Shown: positions 8,807-20,300 of the stretch, one piece after another | Layout of the letters: every line of letters begins with the position of its first letter | Numbering within the stretch: the first letter of the stretch is position 1 | NCBI RefSeq assembly: GCF_000759025.1 | Contig: NZ_JPOS01000020.1 | Location: forward strand, 62,001 to 126,000 | Source: Phaeodactylibacter xiamenensis | Lineage (GTDB): Bacteria; Bacteroidota; Bacteroidia; Chitinophagales; Saprospiraceae | Length of the DNA: 64,000 bases | Direction: 5' to 3' | Position numbers and translations under genes: made by a program | The notes under the pieces: generated by a model | What the model was told of the DNA's origin: nothing | The model's input: the letters and a program-made list of their open reading frames with translations, nothing else | Database searches by the model: none

Positions 8807-11083
8807 TTATTCAGGCAGTCGGCCGAAGAGCTCAGGCAACTGCTCTTCGGTTGGTTTGTCGTTCGGTGTGAAACCAGTATGCCCTTCACCGCCGAGGGTA
8901 GGGTAGCTGGGGTATTTCCACCAAAGCACGCCACGGCACCAGTCAGTAGATCTGGCGAGCGCTTGTGTGACGATATGGTAGCACCGGAGCTGGGCTGAAC
9001 CTAAGTAAGCTTCGCCTTCTCCATCAAGGTGAGGCTGCTGCCAGGGGGTTGCTGTGCTTGTGAACCCGATTTCGGTAAGAATCAGAGGGCGCCCAAAGGT
9101 ATTGGAAACCGCCCGGGCCTTTTGAAGCACCTGTTCAAAACGTTCAGATAACTCAGCCTCTGATGGCTGCTTGGCTTCACTCAGCGGGTAGTAGCAATTC
9201 AGGCCGATCAGGTCAAGCTCATCCCAAAAAGCCAGCTCTTCAAACTCAGGCCCCCAGTTGGCGGCATAGGTCAGGCGGCCGCTGTAAACCGCCCGGACGG
9301 TTCTGATGACTTCCCGCCAGGCATCAGGCTCTATGAGCGTTGCCTGTGCAAACTCCACACCGACACAAAAAACGTCAGCATTATAAAGTTCCGCCATTAG
9401 CGCATAGTGTACAATCCAGCGGGTGTAGTGCCTGAAGAAAGCCTCCCAGTCCGCTTTGTTGTCCATCCTTACATCTCCTGGCCAATGGCCACCGCCCATC
9501 CATATTTGTGGCTTAAGGACGGTTTGCAGGCCCAGCCGGCGGGCGTAGACGAGGTCGCGGATGACACTCTCGTCGTTTTCAGTCCCTGCTCGGTTCATGA
9601 TAGACAGGGGCTGGGGCGCGTTGGGGGAGCGCATATACGAATAGGGGACGATCGCCACAGCATTGGCACCGAGGCTGAACTGTTCCTGTAGCATCCCGGC
9701 GGCGAGTTTAGAGCCGTAGCCGTTGTAAATGGCATAACCCTCGTGCGCGAAGTTGAAGCCTTTCAGGTAGGGGACTGTGCCTGCCTCCCGGGGTTCAGGC
9801 ATGATTGCATTTTCCGAAAGGTAGCTCTGCCACTGAGGCTCCATGGAAAGGAGTGCCGCCACATCGGGCGCCCAATTGGCATAGTTTTCCAGAAAAGCGG
9901 CTTTTCCCCAGTGCCGGAGCAGGAAGTCGCAAAAGGCCGCTGCGGCGAGCTGCCTGAGAAAAGGCGACTGGTATTCGTCGGCCCAGAATGCTTCCAGGTC
10001 AGCCAGCCCGGGCAATAGCCCGGTATGGGCCAAACGGTCTTTCCAGTATGATAGCCCGTGTTTCTGCCAGCTTGGATTAAAAGTAAGCGCAAGCCCTGCT
10101 TCAAGCAATGGGAACCGGGGAGCTCCCAATATTCTCCGAAGTAGAAATTGATTTTGGGGCCCCAGCCATGAGGTACTGTAAACCGAATTGGCAATAGCAT
10201 CTATTCTGTTGGCCTGAATACTGAATTGTAAGGGGGACGTGTTGTTTAGGGCAAGCCCTTTGGCTTCCATATCCGGGAAGCCGTGAACCGGAATTGAAGC
10301 CTCATGCCAAATCGTGTCACAAAATGCCAGAACAGCAGCTGCCTGCTGATCGCATGCCATCACAAACGACCGAAAATCAGACCTATTCGTGCTGTCGCCA
10401 TGCCAGTGGTATTCAAAACAGGCAGCGGAAGGTGGTGCTACCACAGTTGAAGCGGCCTGAAACTGTCGTTCAGCCAACAGTGTCCAGTCTGTAGGGTGGT
10501 ACTTTCCACACCGGATGCGGTAAGGCCCCTGGTAGACCTCATACTGCCAGCCCCCCCAGCCAAAAGCCGAAAAGCCTTCTCTCATTCGTCGGGCGAGAGC
10601 CTCCCTGAGCTGCCTTTCGTCATTTGCAGTGGCCAGGAATAGCGGAAAGTAAGGCGCGTGCGGGTTGGGGTAAAAAGAGAGGAAGGCTACAGCGTCTTCC
10701 GGGATAATCTGGCTATTGAGCAGTATGGATGGAGGCTGAAAGTGAATCGCCGGGCGGAGGGGTGTGTTACAAATCCAGGGGTTATTTTCCGGGGTGCCGA
10801 TCAGAAAAAGGCTGCCTTTCAGGTCTTCCGGTTGTGCTTGTTCCGCACTTATCATGCGGACTTTAAAAGGGTGCAGTGCGGTGGAAAGTGATTTCAGGGT
10901 AGAATCCATGGAAGCCGGGTAGACTACCGTGATCGCTCTGGACTGCCACAAATGCTGCCTGAGGGTATCCAGGTGTGGCAGGTTGGCAACGGAAGCTTTT
11001 GCCGCCATTTGCTTATGATCGGAGCAATGCAAGCATAGAGCTATGATAAGGCTACAGTACGCCAGGGCACTAAGTCGTTTCAT
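8807..11083 (-). CDS. Exported two-domain protein with GH113-like glycoside hydrolase domain
   Basis: 758 residues. The N-terminus (MKRLSALAYCSLIIALCLHC, then SDHKQ) is an export signal, possibly a lipoprotein signal, although the lipobox is not canonical. Residues about 430-750 resemble the GH113 TIM barrel: FCVGVEFAQA carries a candidate acid/base Glu, GRLTYAANWG is a typical GH113 strand, LIGLNCYYPL follows, and RPLILTEIGFTS carries a candidate nucleophile Glu. GH113 enzymes act on beta-mannans. Residues about 50-400 look like a gluzincin-type (peptidase MA-like) layout: the LLEAGLALTF element and the SPFLRQLAAAAFCDFLLRHWG helix match that fold, but I find no HExxH, so this part is probably not a protease. 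The start overlaps the stop of the WD40 gene by 4 bases (ATGA), implying coupled translation. Confidence 0.72.
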   Translation of the reverse strand: MKRLSALAYCSLIIALCLHCSDHKQMAAKASVANLPHLDTLRQHLWQSRAITVVYPASMDSTLKSLSTALHPFKVRMISAEQAQPEDLKGSLFLIGTPENNPWICNTPLRPAIHFQPPSILLNSQIIPEDAVAFLSFYPNPHAPYFPLFLATANDERQLREALARRMREGFSAFGWGGWQYEVYQGPYRIRCGKYHPTDWTLLAERQFQAASTVVAPPSAACFEYHWHGDSTNRSDFRSFVMACDQQAAAVLAFCDTIWHEASIPVHGFPDMEAKGLALNNTSPLQFSIQANRIDAIANSVYSTSWLGPQNQFLLRRILGAPRFPLLEAGLALTFNPSWQKHGLSYWKDRLAHTGLLPGLADLEAFWADEYQSPFLRQLAAAAFCDFLLRHWGKAAFLENYANWAPDVAALLSMEPQWQSYLSENAIMPEPREAGTVPYLKGFNFAHEGYAIYNGYGSKLAAGMLQEQFSLGANAVAIVPYSYMRSPNAPQPLSIMNRAGTENDESVIRDLVYARRLGLQTVLKPQIWMGGGHWPGDVRMDNKADWEAFFRHYTRWIVHYALMAELYNADVFCVGVEFAQATLIEPDAWREVIRTVRAVYSGRLTYAANWGPEFEELAFWDELDLIGLNCYYPLSEAKQPSEAELSERFEQVLQKARAVSNTFGRPLILTEIGFTSTATPWQQPHLDGEGEAYLGSAQLRCYHIVTQALARSTDWCRGVLWWKYPSYPTLGGEGHTGFTPNDKPTEEQLPELFGRLPE

Positions 11084-12012
11084 ACGTTGGTGTCGTTAGC
11101 AGGGCTGACCTTCCATATAATCAGGCTACGATCATCACTCGCAGAAATCAGGTAGTTTTGATAAGGTGTCCAGAACAGCCGGTTGACGGAATTGAGGTGC
11201 CCCTTGTCCCTAATGGTCTCCAGTACTTTGAGCAGCTCGAAAGATTCGGCATCCCAGATTTTCAGAGTTTTGTCCCGGCTGCCGGTTGCGAACCAACGGC
11301 CACAGGGGCTGAACACGATGCTGTTGATTGTAAACCAATGGGCAGGCTTTTCCTCCACACATTTGGGTACATCCGTTAACTGCCAGACCTTCAGGTGGGC
11401 ATCGCGGCCACCGCTGAGGAGATAGGCGCCGTCAGGCCGGTAGGCCAGCGCAAACACAGAGTTGCTATGGGCATTTTTGATACGGTGGCGGATGGACAGG
11501 GTCTGAGCATCTAAAAGATAAATACTATTATCGCTGGACCCTACTGCGATTTCTTTTTGATTAGGGGAGACCGCAAGACTCCTGAGACTCTGATTGGAGA
11601 GTTGTAAGCTTTCCAGGGCCTTACCCGTAGCCCGGTCCCATTTGGTCAGCATACCCTGTCCGCCTGCGGTGAGGATGTGGTCTCCAAGGGCTTCAATAGC
11701 GAAAACACCCTTTTGGTGGTGAGCGATATTCCGGGTTTTTTCTGGATTTTCAAGGTCTACCCAATGTACGCCCCCGTTCATATTGCCTGCAATCAGCATA
11801 TTGCGTTCCGGAAGATGGAGAATAGAGAAGACCTGCGTTTCCACCTTTGCGATAAGCCTGCCATTTTCCGGCTCGTCTAAATTCCAGCGCACGATCCATC
11901 CGTCGCCGGCTCCAGACAGGAAGGTATTTGGCGATTGGTCCTCGCCAAGGGCAAAAACAGAAGCATTGTGACCAGTGAGTTGAGCAATTTTTGCAACTTT
12001 AAGACGAGGCAT
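11080..12012 (-). CDS. WD40 beta-propeller protein
   Basis: 310 residues with seven WD40-type blades. Clear examples are SGAGDGWIVRWNL, TAGGQGMLTKWDRATG, VGSSDNSIYLLDAQT, LSGGRDAHLKVWQLTD, ATGSRDKTLKIWDAES and SASDDRSLIIWKV, each preceded by a conserved His-Ser/Ala-Val-Phe-like turn. No signal peptide or membrane segment is present, so it is cytosolic and probably a protein-interaction platform. It is the first gene of a two-gene unit with the exported GH113-like protein (ATGA overlap). That is odd given their different compartments. It is divergent from the phosphopantetheinyl transferase, with 84 bases between the starts. Confidence 0.85.
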   Translation of the reverse strand: MPRLKVAKIAQLTGHNASVFALGEDQSPNTFLSGAGDGWIVRWNLDEPENGRLIAKVETQVFSILHLPERNMLIAGNMNGGVHWVDLENPEKTRNIAHHQKGVFAIEALGDHILTAGGQGMLTKWDRATGKALESLQLSNQSLRSLAVSPNQKEIAVGSSDNSIYLLDAQTLSIRHRIKNAHSNSVFALAYRPDGAYLLSGGRDAHLKVWQLTDVPKCVEEKPAHWFTINSIVFSPCGRWFATGSRDKTLKIWDAESFELLKVLETIRDKGHLNSVNRLFWTPYQNYLISASDDRSLIIWKVSPANDTNV

Positions 12013-12096
12013 AGATCAGCTGGGTTTTGAATAAAAAAAACAGAATACGTACTTTTTTTGTTGCTGTAAAGTTGATAAAGCACAGTTTATTAAAAT

Positions 12097-12765
12097 ATGC
12101 CCCTAAGTTTGCATCATGCTATCGAGCCGGTTGGTGAGATCGGAATCTGGGATATTGAAGAACCCGAAGATTGGTTTCTTGGGCGCCTTGATTTGCGTGC
12201 TCCGGAAGCAGCTCAGTTTAAGAATTTAAAAGGGCGCAGAAGGCTGGAATGGCTGGCCGCCCGGCAATTGGTCCATCAGATGTCGGGCAGGGATAAACGG
12301 GCACTATTCCAAAAAGATGAACACGGCAAACCTTATTTAGAAGATTCGCCTTTTCAAATCTCCATCAGCCATTCTCATGACAAAGCTGCCGCAATTGCAG
12401 CCCCAGAGGTGGTAGGGATAGATATACAACATTGGGTGCCCAAGATAGAACGCTTGGCCAAGCGTTTCTTGAATGCCTCTGAATTAGACCACCTTGCCAC
12501 AGACCCTGAGGAGCGCTTGTTTCAGTTGCACGTACTTTGGGGGGCTAAGGAGTCTTTGTACAAGGCTTATGGCCGCCGGCAGCTTGACTTCTGCCAGCAT
12601 ATGGCGATTGGGCCTATAGATGGCGAAGGCCGGGAAGGAAAGGTAAGGGGGCAGGTCAGCAAAGCGGCATATCAGCGGCAGTTTTCCATTACTTACCAGT
12701 CTGTTGGTTCGTATATTTTGGTTTATGCCATTGCCGAGCCACGAACAAGCCATTCAAAACCCTGA
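12097..12765 (+). CDS. 4'-phosphopantetheinyl transferase, Sfp/HetI type
   Basis: 222 residues. It transfers phosphopantetheine from CoA to a serine of acyl or peptidyl carrier proteins in the cytosol. Family motifs are all visible: ISISHSHDKAAAIA (P1/P2 region), VGIDIQ (the magnesium-binding Asp motif, usually GIDIE) and LWGAKESLYKAYG (W..KES..K). The length is typical of the Sfp-like group rather than the short AcpS group. No carrier-protein or synthase gene is nearby, so it may serve fatty acid synthesis or a remote cluster. Confidence 0.9.
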   Translation: MPLSLHHAIEPVGEIGIWDIEEPEDWFLGRLDLRAPEAAQFKNLKGRRRLEWLAARQLVHQMSGRDKRALFQKDEHGKPYLEDSPFQISISHSHDKAAAIAAPEVVGIDIQHWVPKIERLAKRFLNASELDHLATDPEERLFQLHVLWGAKESLYKAYGRRQLDFCQHMAIGPIDGEGREGKVRGQVSKAAYQRQFSITYQSVGSYILVYAIAEPRTSHSKP

Positions 12766-12932
12766 CAGAAGGAAGGCACTGGCGTAATGTCGGCAAAAAA
12801 GGGGCTTGCTACCGTGCGTTTTCGCCTTAACCACTGCTGGCTCACTTGGTAAGCCCTCACCCCTAAGCGGCCGCTTTTCCCCACAGGTATCTCAAAAATA
12901 AGCTGTTCACCCTCGGGTATCAATGACACCAC
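12723..12932 (-). pseudogene. Possible short ORF or gene remnant overlapping the PPTase 3' end
   Basis: A minus-strand frame of 69 codons from a GTG. The composition reads as protein-like (VVSLIPEGEQLIFEIPVG, SGRLGVRAYQVSQQWLRRK). The same frame stays open back to about 13003 but has no ATG there. An ATG in the neighbouring frame at about 13000 gives a few codons and then a stop, which would fit a decayed or frameshifted gene. It overlaps the last 43 bases of the plus-strand PPTase. Weakly supported. Confidence 0.25.
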
Positions 12933-13195
12933 GTCCTGGCTGCTTCCACTGAAGTCAGGGCTGAGGACTTGGAAAAACTTGTATTTTTGCGTACATTTAT
13001 TTCACATCTGCCTTTTATAAACATTTTCGACAGCCTGTTTATAAGCCCCCCTTTGAGTAATCTCGATAAACAAGAGCTACCCGCAGCACTTGAATGTGCG
13101 AAGTTGTTGCGGTGTTAGCGTTGTAAAATTTCCCATGAACAGCGAGTTTGAAAAGGGCCTAATGCCCGCTTCAGGCTCTAAAAAAAAATGCTATT
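12933..13195. other. Intergenic region before the response regulator
   Basis: About 260 bases. It contains the -7-like octamer TATTTTTG at 12982-12989 on the plus strand, without a matched -33 box at standard spacing. The A-rich tract just before the ATG at 13196 (AAAAAAAATGCTATT) is a typical Bacteroidota translation leader without a Shine-Dalgarno sequence. Nothing else stands out. Confidence 0.3.
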
Positions 13196-13864
13196 ATGAG
13201 TATTAAGACACTCATAGCCGATGACCATCCTATCTTTCTGGAAGGCTTAAAGTGCCTACTTCGGCAAGAGGCATTTAGCTTTCTTGAAGTCGTTGATGTA
13301 GCGACCAATGGAGTTGAGGCCTATCAAAAAGTAAAGCAGCAAAATCCTGACCTGTTACTCATAGACATGAACATGCCGGAGATGGATGGTCCGGACGTGA
13401 TCAAACGGCTGAGAAAAGAAGGCACGGAGATACAAATTTTAGTCCTGAGCATGTATGATCAGCCCAGATTGGTCCGAACCGCATTCAAAGCCGGCGCAGA
13501 TGCCTACCTGCTTAAAAACCGGGCACCGGGAGAGTTAAAAAAAGCCATTTCAGCGCTCCGGAAAAAAGAAACTTATTTTGGAAGCGGCGTATTCCTCAAT
13601 GAGACTGGCCGGCGCAAACGGTTTAAAACGGCAGGGGCTTCTTATGAACGCTCAGATCAGTTTGTCAGCCAGCATATGCTCACCAAAAGAGAGCTTGAAA
13701 TTCTAAACCTGATCGCAGAAGCACTCAGCAATAAAGAAATCGGTAAACGGCTGTTCATTAGTGACCAAACGGTAGGTGTGCACAGAAAAAATATTATGCG
13801 CAAATTAGGAGTGACAAACACTGCCGGGTTAATCAAGGCTGCACATGATCATGCATTGATTTGA
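13196..13864 (+). CDS. NarL/FixJ-family response regulator
   Basis: 222 residues. The receiver domain (1-125) has the acidic pair in IADDHP, the phospho-acceptor Asp in LLLIDMNMPEMDG, the Ser/Thr switch in ILVLSMYD and the conserved Lys in AYLLKNRAPGEL. A C-terminal LuxR-type helix-turn-helix (about 160-222) contains LTKRELEILNLIAEALSNKE and IGKRLFISDQTVGVHRKNI. It should be a cytosolic DNA-binding regulator driven by a histidine kinase, and no kinase gene is next to it. It lies directly upstream, on the same strand, of the very large surface protein at 14396. Whether it controls that gene cannot be told from sequence. Confidence 0.92.
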   Translation: MSIKTLIADDHPIFLEGLKCLLRQEAFSFLEVVDVATNGVEAYQKVKQQNPDLLLIDMNMPEMDGPDVIKRLRKEGTEIQILVLSMYDQPRLVRTAFKAGADAYLLKNRAPGELKKAISALRKKETYFGSGVFLNETGRRKRFKTAGASYERSDQFVSQHMLTKRELEILNLIAEALSNKEIGKRLFISDQTVGVHRKNIMRKLGVTNTAGLIKAAHDHALI

Positions 13865-14395
13865 GATTTACCCTGTTTAGGGTATAAAAGTTTCTGGTCA
13901 AAGCTTTATATTTGTACCGTATTAAGCCATATTTAGAAAGAAAGACAAAAGACTAATCGGATATTTTACATTTTAAAAGAGTGTGGTATTTAGTTTGGTT
14001 TTCTGTTTTGTCTTTTTACATTTGCCTAATAATATAAGAATCCCATGAATCAAGAGTATATCGGTAATTCTACTGGTTTCCCTCTTTATGTTTCATGCCC
14101 AAACGAAAAGACAATTAATCTTACGAAACATCTGACATTCTAGATGTTATTAAATATTGAACGACGCTTATGCCCTAATCAGTTCCGGGCGATAAGCTTT
14201 GTTTGTTTAAAGATGATTCCGCGGTGGTTTTATCCGCGTTTCAATATTCAAGATACGACGACCCCGTTTTTAAAAACAGACCTAAGCATTTGATGATGCC
14301 TGCCAAGTGTACAACGGTGCACTGCTGCAAGTGTCGCACAATAATTTTTAACGACCTTTTTTTTAACCTAATTTTTTCAAACAAATCGTGATCTT
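13865..14395 (+). promoter_or_regulatory. Long AT-rich leader of the 2,476-aa surface protein gene
   Basis: 530 bases without a convincing gene. A -7-like octamer TATATTTG lies at 13907-13914 on the plus strand, which would give an mRNA leader of about 480 bases. No good -33 box is seen. Small inverted repeats occur around 14219-14240 (CGCGG ... CCGCG). The bases just before the ATG are T- and A-rich with no Shine-Dalgarno. A 62-codon frame at 14203-14391 has no protein-like features and I do not annotate it. Confidence 0.4.
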
Positions 14396-17300
14396 ATGGA
14401 AAAAACGAAGTTTACATTCGTTTCTCCATCTCAGCTAGCAGGCGCATTTGCATTCGCGCTGTTGACTTTCCTGGGCCTTCCACAGGCTTTTGCGCAGGAT
14501 TGTCCAACACCGTCGAACGTAGATGTGAGCTATAACTGTGATGGAGTCGTTGTACTGGACTGGGACATTACGGACCCAAGCGGCCTGGTACAATCTTACA
14601 CCGTTGACATCGAGAATGGCAACCAGCCGGTTGTCGACTTTGTCAACATGACTTCCACTGAGCTGACTATTGTTGCAGGTACCCTGACACCAGGCACGAC
14701 CTACAACTACGCAATTACTGCGAACTGTGCAGCTTCTAATGTTTCATCTGCAACTGGCCAAATCGATGGCGCGGACATTCAGAACCGTCAGCCAACGATT
14801 TCTATCACCAACGTGAACAACCCAGTTTGCCCAGGCGACGAGTTCTCCGGCAGCTTTGATGTTACGGTGAATGATGATGGTTGTAGCGCTTCCTACAATA
14901 TCTCTGTAGGCGGGACCACTTTCTTCAACGTGCCAGCGGGCAATACCATAACCTTCGGTGGGCTGAACGCCGCAGTAGGTGGTACAGTCTACACGGTGAA
15001 CCTTTCCTTGGCTTCAGCAGGCGGCTGCCAGTTTAACACAGACCAGACGGGCTGTGTTTCTTCTGTTTCAGCAACTCAGACGCTGACGCCATCCGACAGC
15101 CAGGCACCAGGTATGGACGTGACTGCAGCCGGTGGTGTTGATCTGGGCTCAGGCGCGACGCTTACGTACACTCCGCCAGAGGGCGAGTGCGGCGTACAGC
15201 TGCTTTGGTCTGTGTTCCCATTCGACAACTGCGGTGGGCCATCTGATATTGACTTCACAGCGAGTGTGACCAATGACAACCCTAGCGTATTCCCAACGGC
15301 TTCAGTAACTCAGGATGCAGTAGACGTGGCTTATGCTGTGAATATCTTCGCTGCAGTGGGCACGAACGTTGTTACGCTTAGCGCAACCGATGAGAATGGC
15401 AACAACACGACCCTGACTTTCACTATCGAAGTACTTGACGTACTTGCACCTGAAATTTACGGCCCAGGCAATATCAGCGTGGAAATTCCTGCTTGTCAGG
15501 ATGGCGGCGTTCCGGTAAACTGGACTGTTTCTGCTGTTGACGATTGTGACCTTGACGTAGACCTGGTTATCGATGCTGGAAACACAGATCCTGCTATCAC
15601 AGGTAGCGGTGGTGTACTCGGTGTGGGTAGCTATGACGTAGCTTACACAGCTACTGACGACTACGGCAACAGCTCTAACTACAGCTTTGTAGTAGATGTA
15701 ACTCAGGCTGCCAGCCCTGCTCCAATTGTAGACATTTCTGGCAATGGGCAGTTCTCAGTACCTGCTTGTGCTGATGATGTGTTGGCTACTTTCTCTGGTA
15801 ACATCTATGATTGCGATATTGTGCCAGGTGGTCTAACACTTGGAGATATTCAAATTAATGCAGTTGGTCTGACCGCTGATGCTCAGGCTGATCTCTTCGT
15901 GACTTATGTTGAGGCAGAGGAAGATTTCGCTTACTTTGAGGTAGCGGGTGTGATGACTCCTGGTGATTATTTCGTTGTATTCTCTTACCGCGATGTATCT
16001 GTTGATCATTCTGTATCTGTTGTACAGGATGCCAACCAGCCTGCAGAAATCACAATGCCTGGTAACCTGAGCTTCCTGGAGCCTGCATGTACTGCTGGTG
16101 CTGATTTGAGCTTCCAGGTGCAGATCACAGATGATTGTGACTTTGACCTTTCCGGTGCTACATTCACGCTGAACGGTGCGACTGCTCCAGCAATCGATGC
16201 AGGTGCATCTGATCCGGAAGCAGGTCTGTATGTATGGAACCTGTCTGGTATCCCAGCGGGCTCTTACACATTGGTTGCTACATTTGAAGATAGCAACGGT
16301 GCAGTATCAGAAGGCACTGCTACCTTCACGGTAACAGACCAGCCTGACAACTCTGCTCCAATTATCGTATACCCATCTCAGAATATCAATATTGCACTGG
16401 ACCCATGTGTTGAGAACGCAGTAGCTTCTCAGGTTTTCCAGATCACAGCGATTGACAACTGCGATGGCGATCTTGCCCCGACTGTAACTGTTTCTTCAGG
16501 TACAGGTTCTGTGGCTACAATCCCAGGCGGCTATGTATTCATGGGCGGCCCTGGCGTGCACACAATTACAATTACAGCGACTGATGCAGCTGGCAACAGC
16601 CGCACGGAGTCCTTCGCTATCAACGTAACTCAGGCGCCTGCACCACAGGAGAACCTGGCTTGCAACGATGATATTAACGTTACGCTTGACGACAACTGCT
16701 CACGCGTAATCACTGCGGATATGGTACTGGAAGGCAACTTCGGCTGCTTTGAGGAGTCTGACTTTACGGTTACCATCGTAAACGACGACAACCCTGCGAA
16801 CGGCAATATCCTGGACGGCCACGGCCAGTTCATTTATGAGATTGCACTTGCTGACCAGGCTCAGCCAACGATTGGCTTCACTGGTGATTTTGCGCCAGGC
16901 AATTGGGACCTGATTGTTAACGATCCTGCGATGACTGTTGGCTTCAACGGTGATGTACTTGAGCTTGGTTCTCCTGGCGACCCCGTTACTACCAGTGTAG
17001 CTAATGCAGCTATCGCCATGCCAGAGTCAGGGACTGTATCCTTCGACTGGACGTTCTTCACAAATGAGTTCCCAGGGGGTGCACTGTTTGAGCTGTTTGG
17101 TTACGTAATTGATGCAAACGGTAATATTACTGAGACTATCTTAGCTAGCGATGGTACTGTTGGTACTGTTGGCCCAGATGGTACAGCAGAAGGTTCAGAA
17201 TCTTTCGACCTGAATGCGGGTGACGTACTTGTCTTCATCCTGCAGGTTGATGGCTTATTCCCTCTTGGGGCAGAAGCAACAGTTTCTAACTTCACTTTTG

Positions 17301-20300
17301 AGCCGTCAACACAACCAGTAGCAGGCTTCGAGCCATGCTGGGGCTTTGTTACCGGCGAAGACAAGACAGCACCAGTTGTTGAGTGCCCGGACGACACAGA
17401 CGTAGCGACTGTCAGTGTGCCTGTACAAACGATCGACGGCGAGCTGACAGCGTCTGACCCACAGATCGAGCTGGCGGACTACTCTTGCTTCCTCGACTAC
17501 CTGTTTAACATCTTCGGCCCTATAACCACGCCACTGGCGGGCCCACAGTACTACGACCTGATCGAATTCCAGGTTAGTGAAGAGGATGTATATACAATTT
17601 ACCTGACTGCGCCAGCCGGCTGGAACGGCGGAGCAGCGACAGCGGTATTCCAGGGCGGCTTCAACCCTGACAGCCCATGTGAGAATATCCTCACGGCGTC
17701 AACAGCGGACCTGAACAGCGCGAACCTCGGCCCTGTGGGCGGCGGTATCAACCCGACAATCCGTATGACGCTGCCACTGCGCCCATACGAGACTTACACT
17801 GTACTGGTATCTTCAGTAGATGCGGAGCAGGTAGGCCCTTACACGCACACGATCTTCAGCGACGGCAACGGCCTTGTAGGCTCGTGGAACTTCACGCAGA
17901 CGACACTGCCAGACTGGACGACCCAGTTTGACACGACGTTCTCTGCCCTGCCATCGACTACCGAGCAGCTGGTACTGCCATTGTTCTGCAATGACTTCGG
18001 CCAGATCTACGGCGGCGACGCAGGTTCTGTAGCACAGGAGACTGCATTCATCAGCGGTACTTACCAGTGGGTAGGCGCGCCAAGTGCGACGGACAACTGC
18101 GACAACAACGTAGGCATCACAGCGACGGACAGCTTCACAGCTTCCGGCGACTGCGGCGACGTAGTAATCACGCGCTCCTTCACGGCTACTGACGACCAGG
18201 GCCTGACAGACGAGTGCCAGCAGCAGATCACTTTCCGCAAGCCAACGCTTGCTGACGTGACGAACCCGCCGATCACGGTAGTGGTAGAGTGCGACGAGGA
18301 CTACCCAGCGCTGGCGAACGGCAACCCGGCTCCAGAGCTGACGGGCTATCCGTTCATCTTCACAGCGTTCGGCATCTTTGACATTGCTCCGAATTACTGC
18401 AACATCGGCGCTTCTTACGAAGACCTGCCAACAGTAGACGAGTGCGAAGGCCGCTTCAAGTTCCGCCGTGAGTGGACCGTATTTGACTGGTGCGACCCAG
18501 GCAGCACAGTGATCATCGACCAGCTGATCAAAGTTGGCGACTACACTGCTCCTACGGTAACCTGCCCTTCAGGCACACCAATTGCTTACTCTACAAGCCC
18601 ATTCTCTTGCGGTGCGTCTTTCGAGGTGCCAATGCCAGGCGTGAGCGACAACTGCTCTAACGTAACGGTATACACTGAGATCGTGACGACAACAGAGGAA
18701 GAGGTGATCAACCAGTACGGCCTGCCAACCGGACAGTTTGTGATCGACACCGTAGTGGTGCGCACAATCCAGCCTGGCGCGAACCGTTTCGTATCCTCTA
18801 TCCCATTCGGCGACCACTTCTTCCGCTATGTGGCAGAAGACGACTGCGGCAATGAGACAGAGCTTTACTGCCCATTCTCAGTGATCGACCAGATCGAGCC
18901 AGTGGCAGTATGCGACGACCAGCTGAACGTAAGCATCGGCGGCGGCAACATCGTGCCTGGCCAGCCAGCGCTTGCACGGGTGTTCGCATCTGACGTGGAC
19001 GAAGGCTCATGGGACAACTGCGGTGATGTATCTATCGCGATCTTCCGCAACAACTTCAACCCGATCACTTACACTTGCGGCACGCAGAACAGCGTAACCG
19101 GCGATTTCGTCGACTTCTTCTGCTGTGACGTAGGCGTTACATCTGATATCACACTGGTTGTAACCGACCAGTACGGCAACCAGAACTCCTGCTGGCTGAG
19201 CGTTACGCCAGAGGACAAGATCAACCCATTCTGTGACGCGCCAGACAACGTAGTTGTGGATTGCGACGACCTGCCATACGGCTTCGACGCATCTGACGCA
19301 GGCCAGCTGGAAGACCTGTTCGGCATGGCGACGGGCGCAGACAACTGCGGCGTAGCATCTGTACAGCAGGTAGCATCGAACGCTGACCTGGAGTGCGGCT
19401 ACGGCTCCATCACTCGTATCTTCCGCGTCACTGACGTGAACGGCCTGAGCAGCACGAACAGCTGTGTGCAGGTGATCACGATCAATGAGGTGCACAACTA
19501 CGAGATCTACTTCCCAGAGGACGCTGAGGCGAACTGTGGCACGCCAACGCCAGACACCGTTGAGTACAACGAGCTTGGCTGCGACCTGCTTGCAGTGACA
19601 AGCAACGACGAGCAGTTCTCTGCATCCGGCGACGAGTGCTACAAGATCTTCCGTACGTGGAAGGTGATCAACTGGTGCCAGTACGACGGCGAGAGCGACC
19701 CTTACATCGTGGGCCGCGACGAGGACTGCAACGGTGTTCCAGGCGATGGCGACCGTATTGCGAACAACGGCAACGGCTTCTGGCTGCTTGCACGCCCGAA
19801 CGGCAAGATCTACTTCGACCAGGACACAGACGAGACACCTGACAACAACGTACCAGGCATCAACTTCTGTGGCGTATCGAACGACTACTACAGCTTCGAG
19901 TATGACGAGACTGGCTACTACCAGTACACTCAGATCATCAAGGTATACGACGACACCGCTCCTGAGATCAGCTTCACGCAGGCAGACGCATTCTGCTCAC
20001 TGGACAACGTGAACTGTGATGCGAACGTGACTTATCCGTTCAGCATCGATGAGGACTGTACGCCAGACGACCTGACGATCAAGGTGTTCCTTGACCCATT
20101 CCTGAGCGGCGACCTTGTGGAGCTGACAGGCGTGGTATCTGGTTCTTACCCAGACTACACGATCACAGTGAACGACCTGCCAATCGGCAGCCACGCGTTC
20201 GAAGTGCACGTACTGGACGGCTGTGGCAACTCAGACCTTGCGATCCTGCCATTCGACATCATCGACTGCAAGGCGCCAGCGCCATTCTGCCTGAACGGCA

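Noticed and set aside
14203-14391. A 62-codon frame just before the giant surface protein
   Set aside because: Low-complexity, Cys-rich translation without similarity or start context; best seen as leader.
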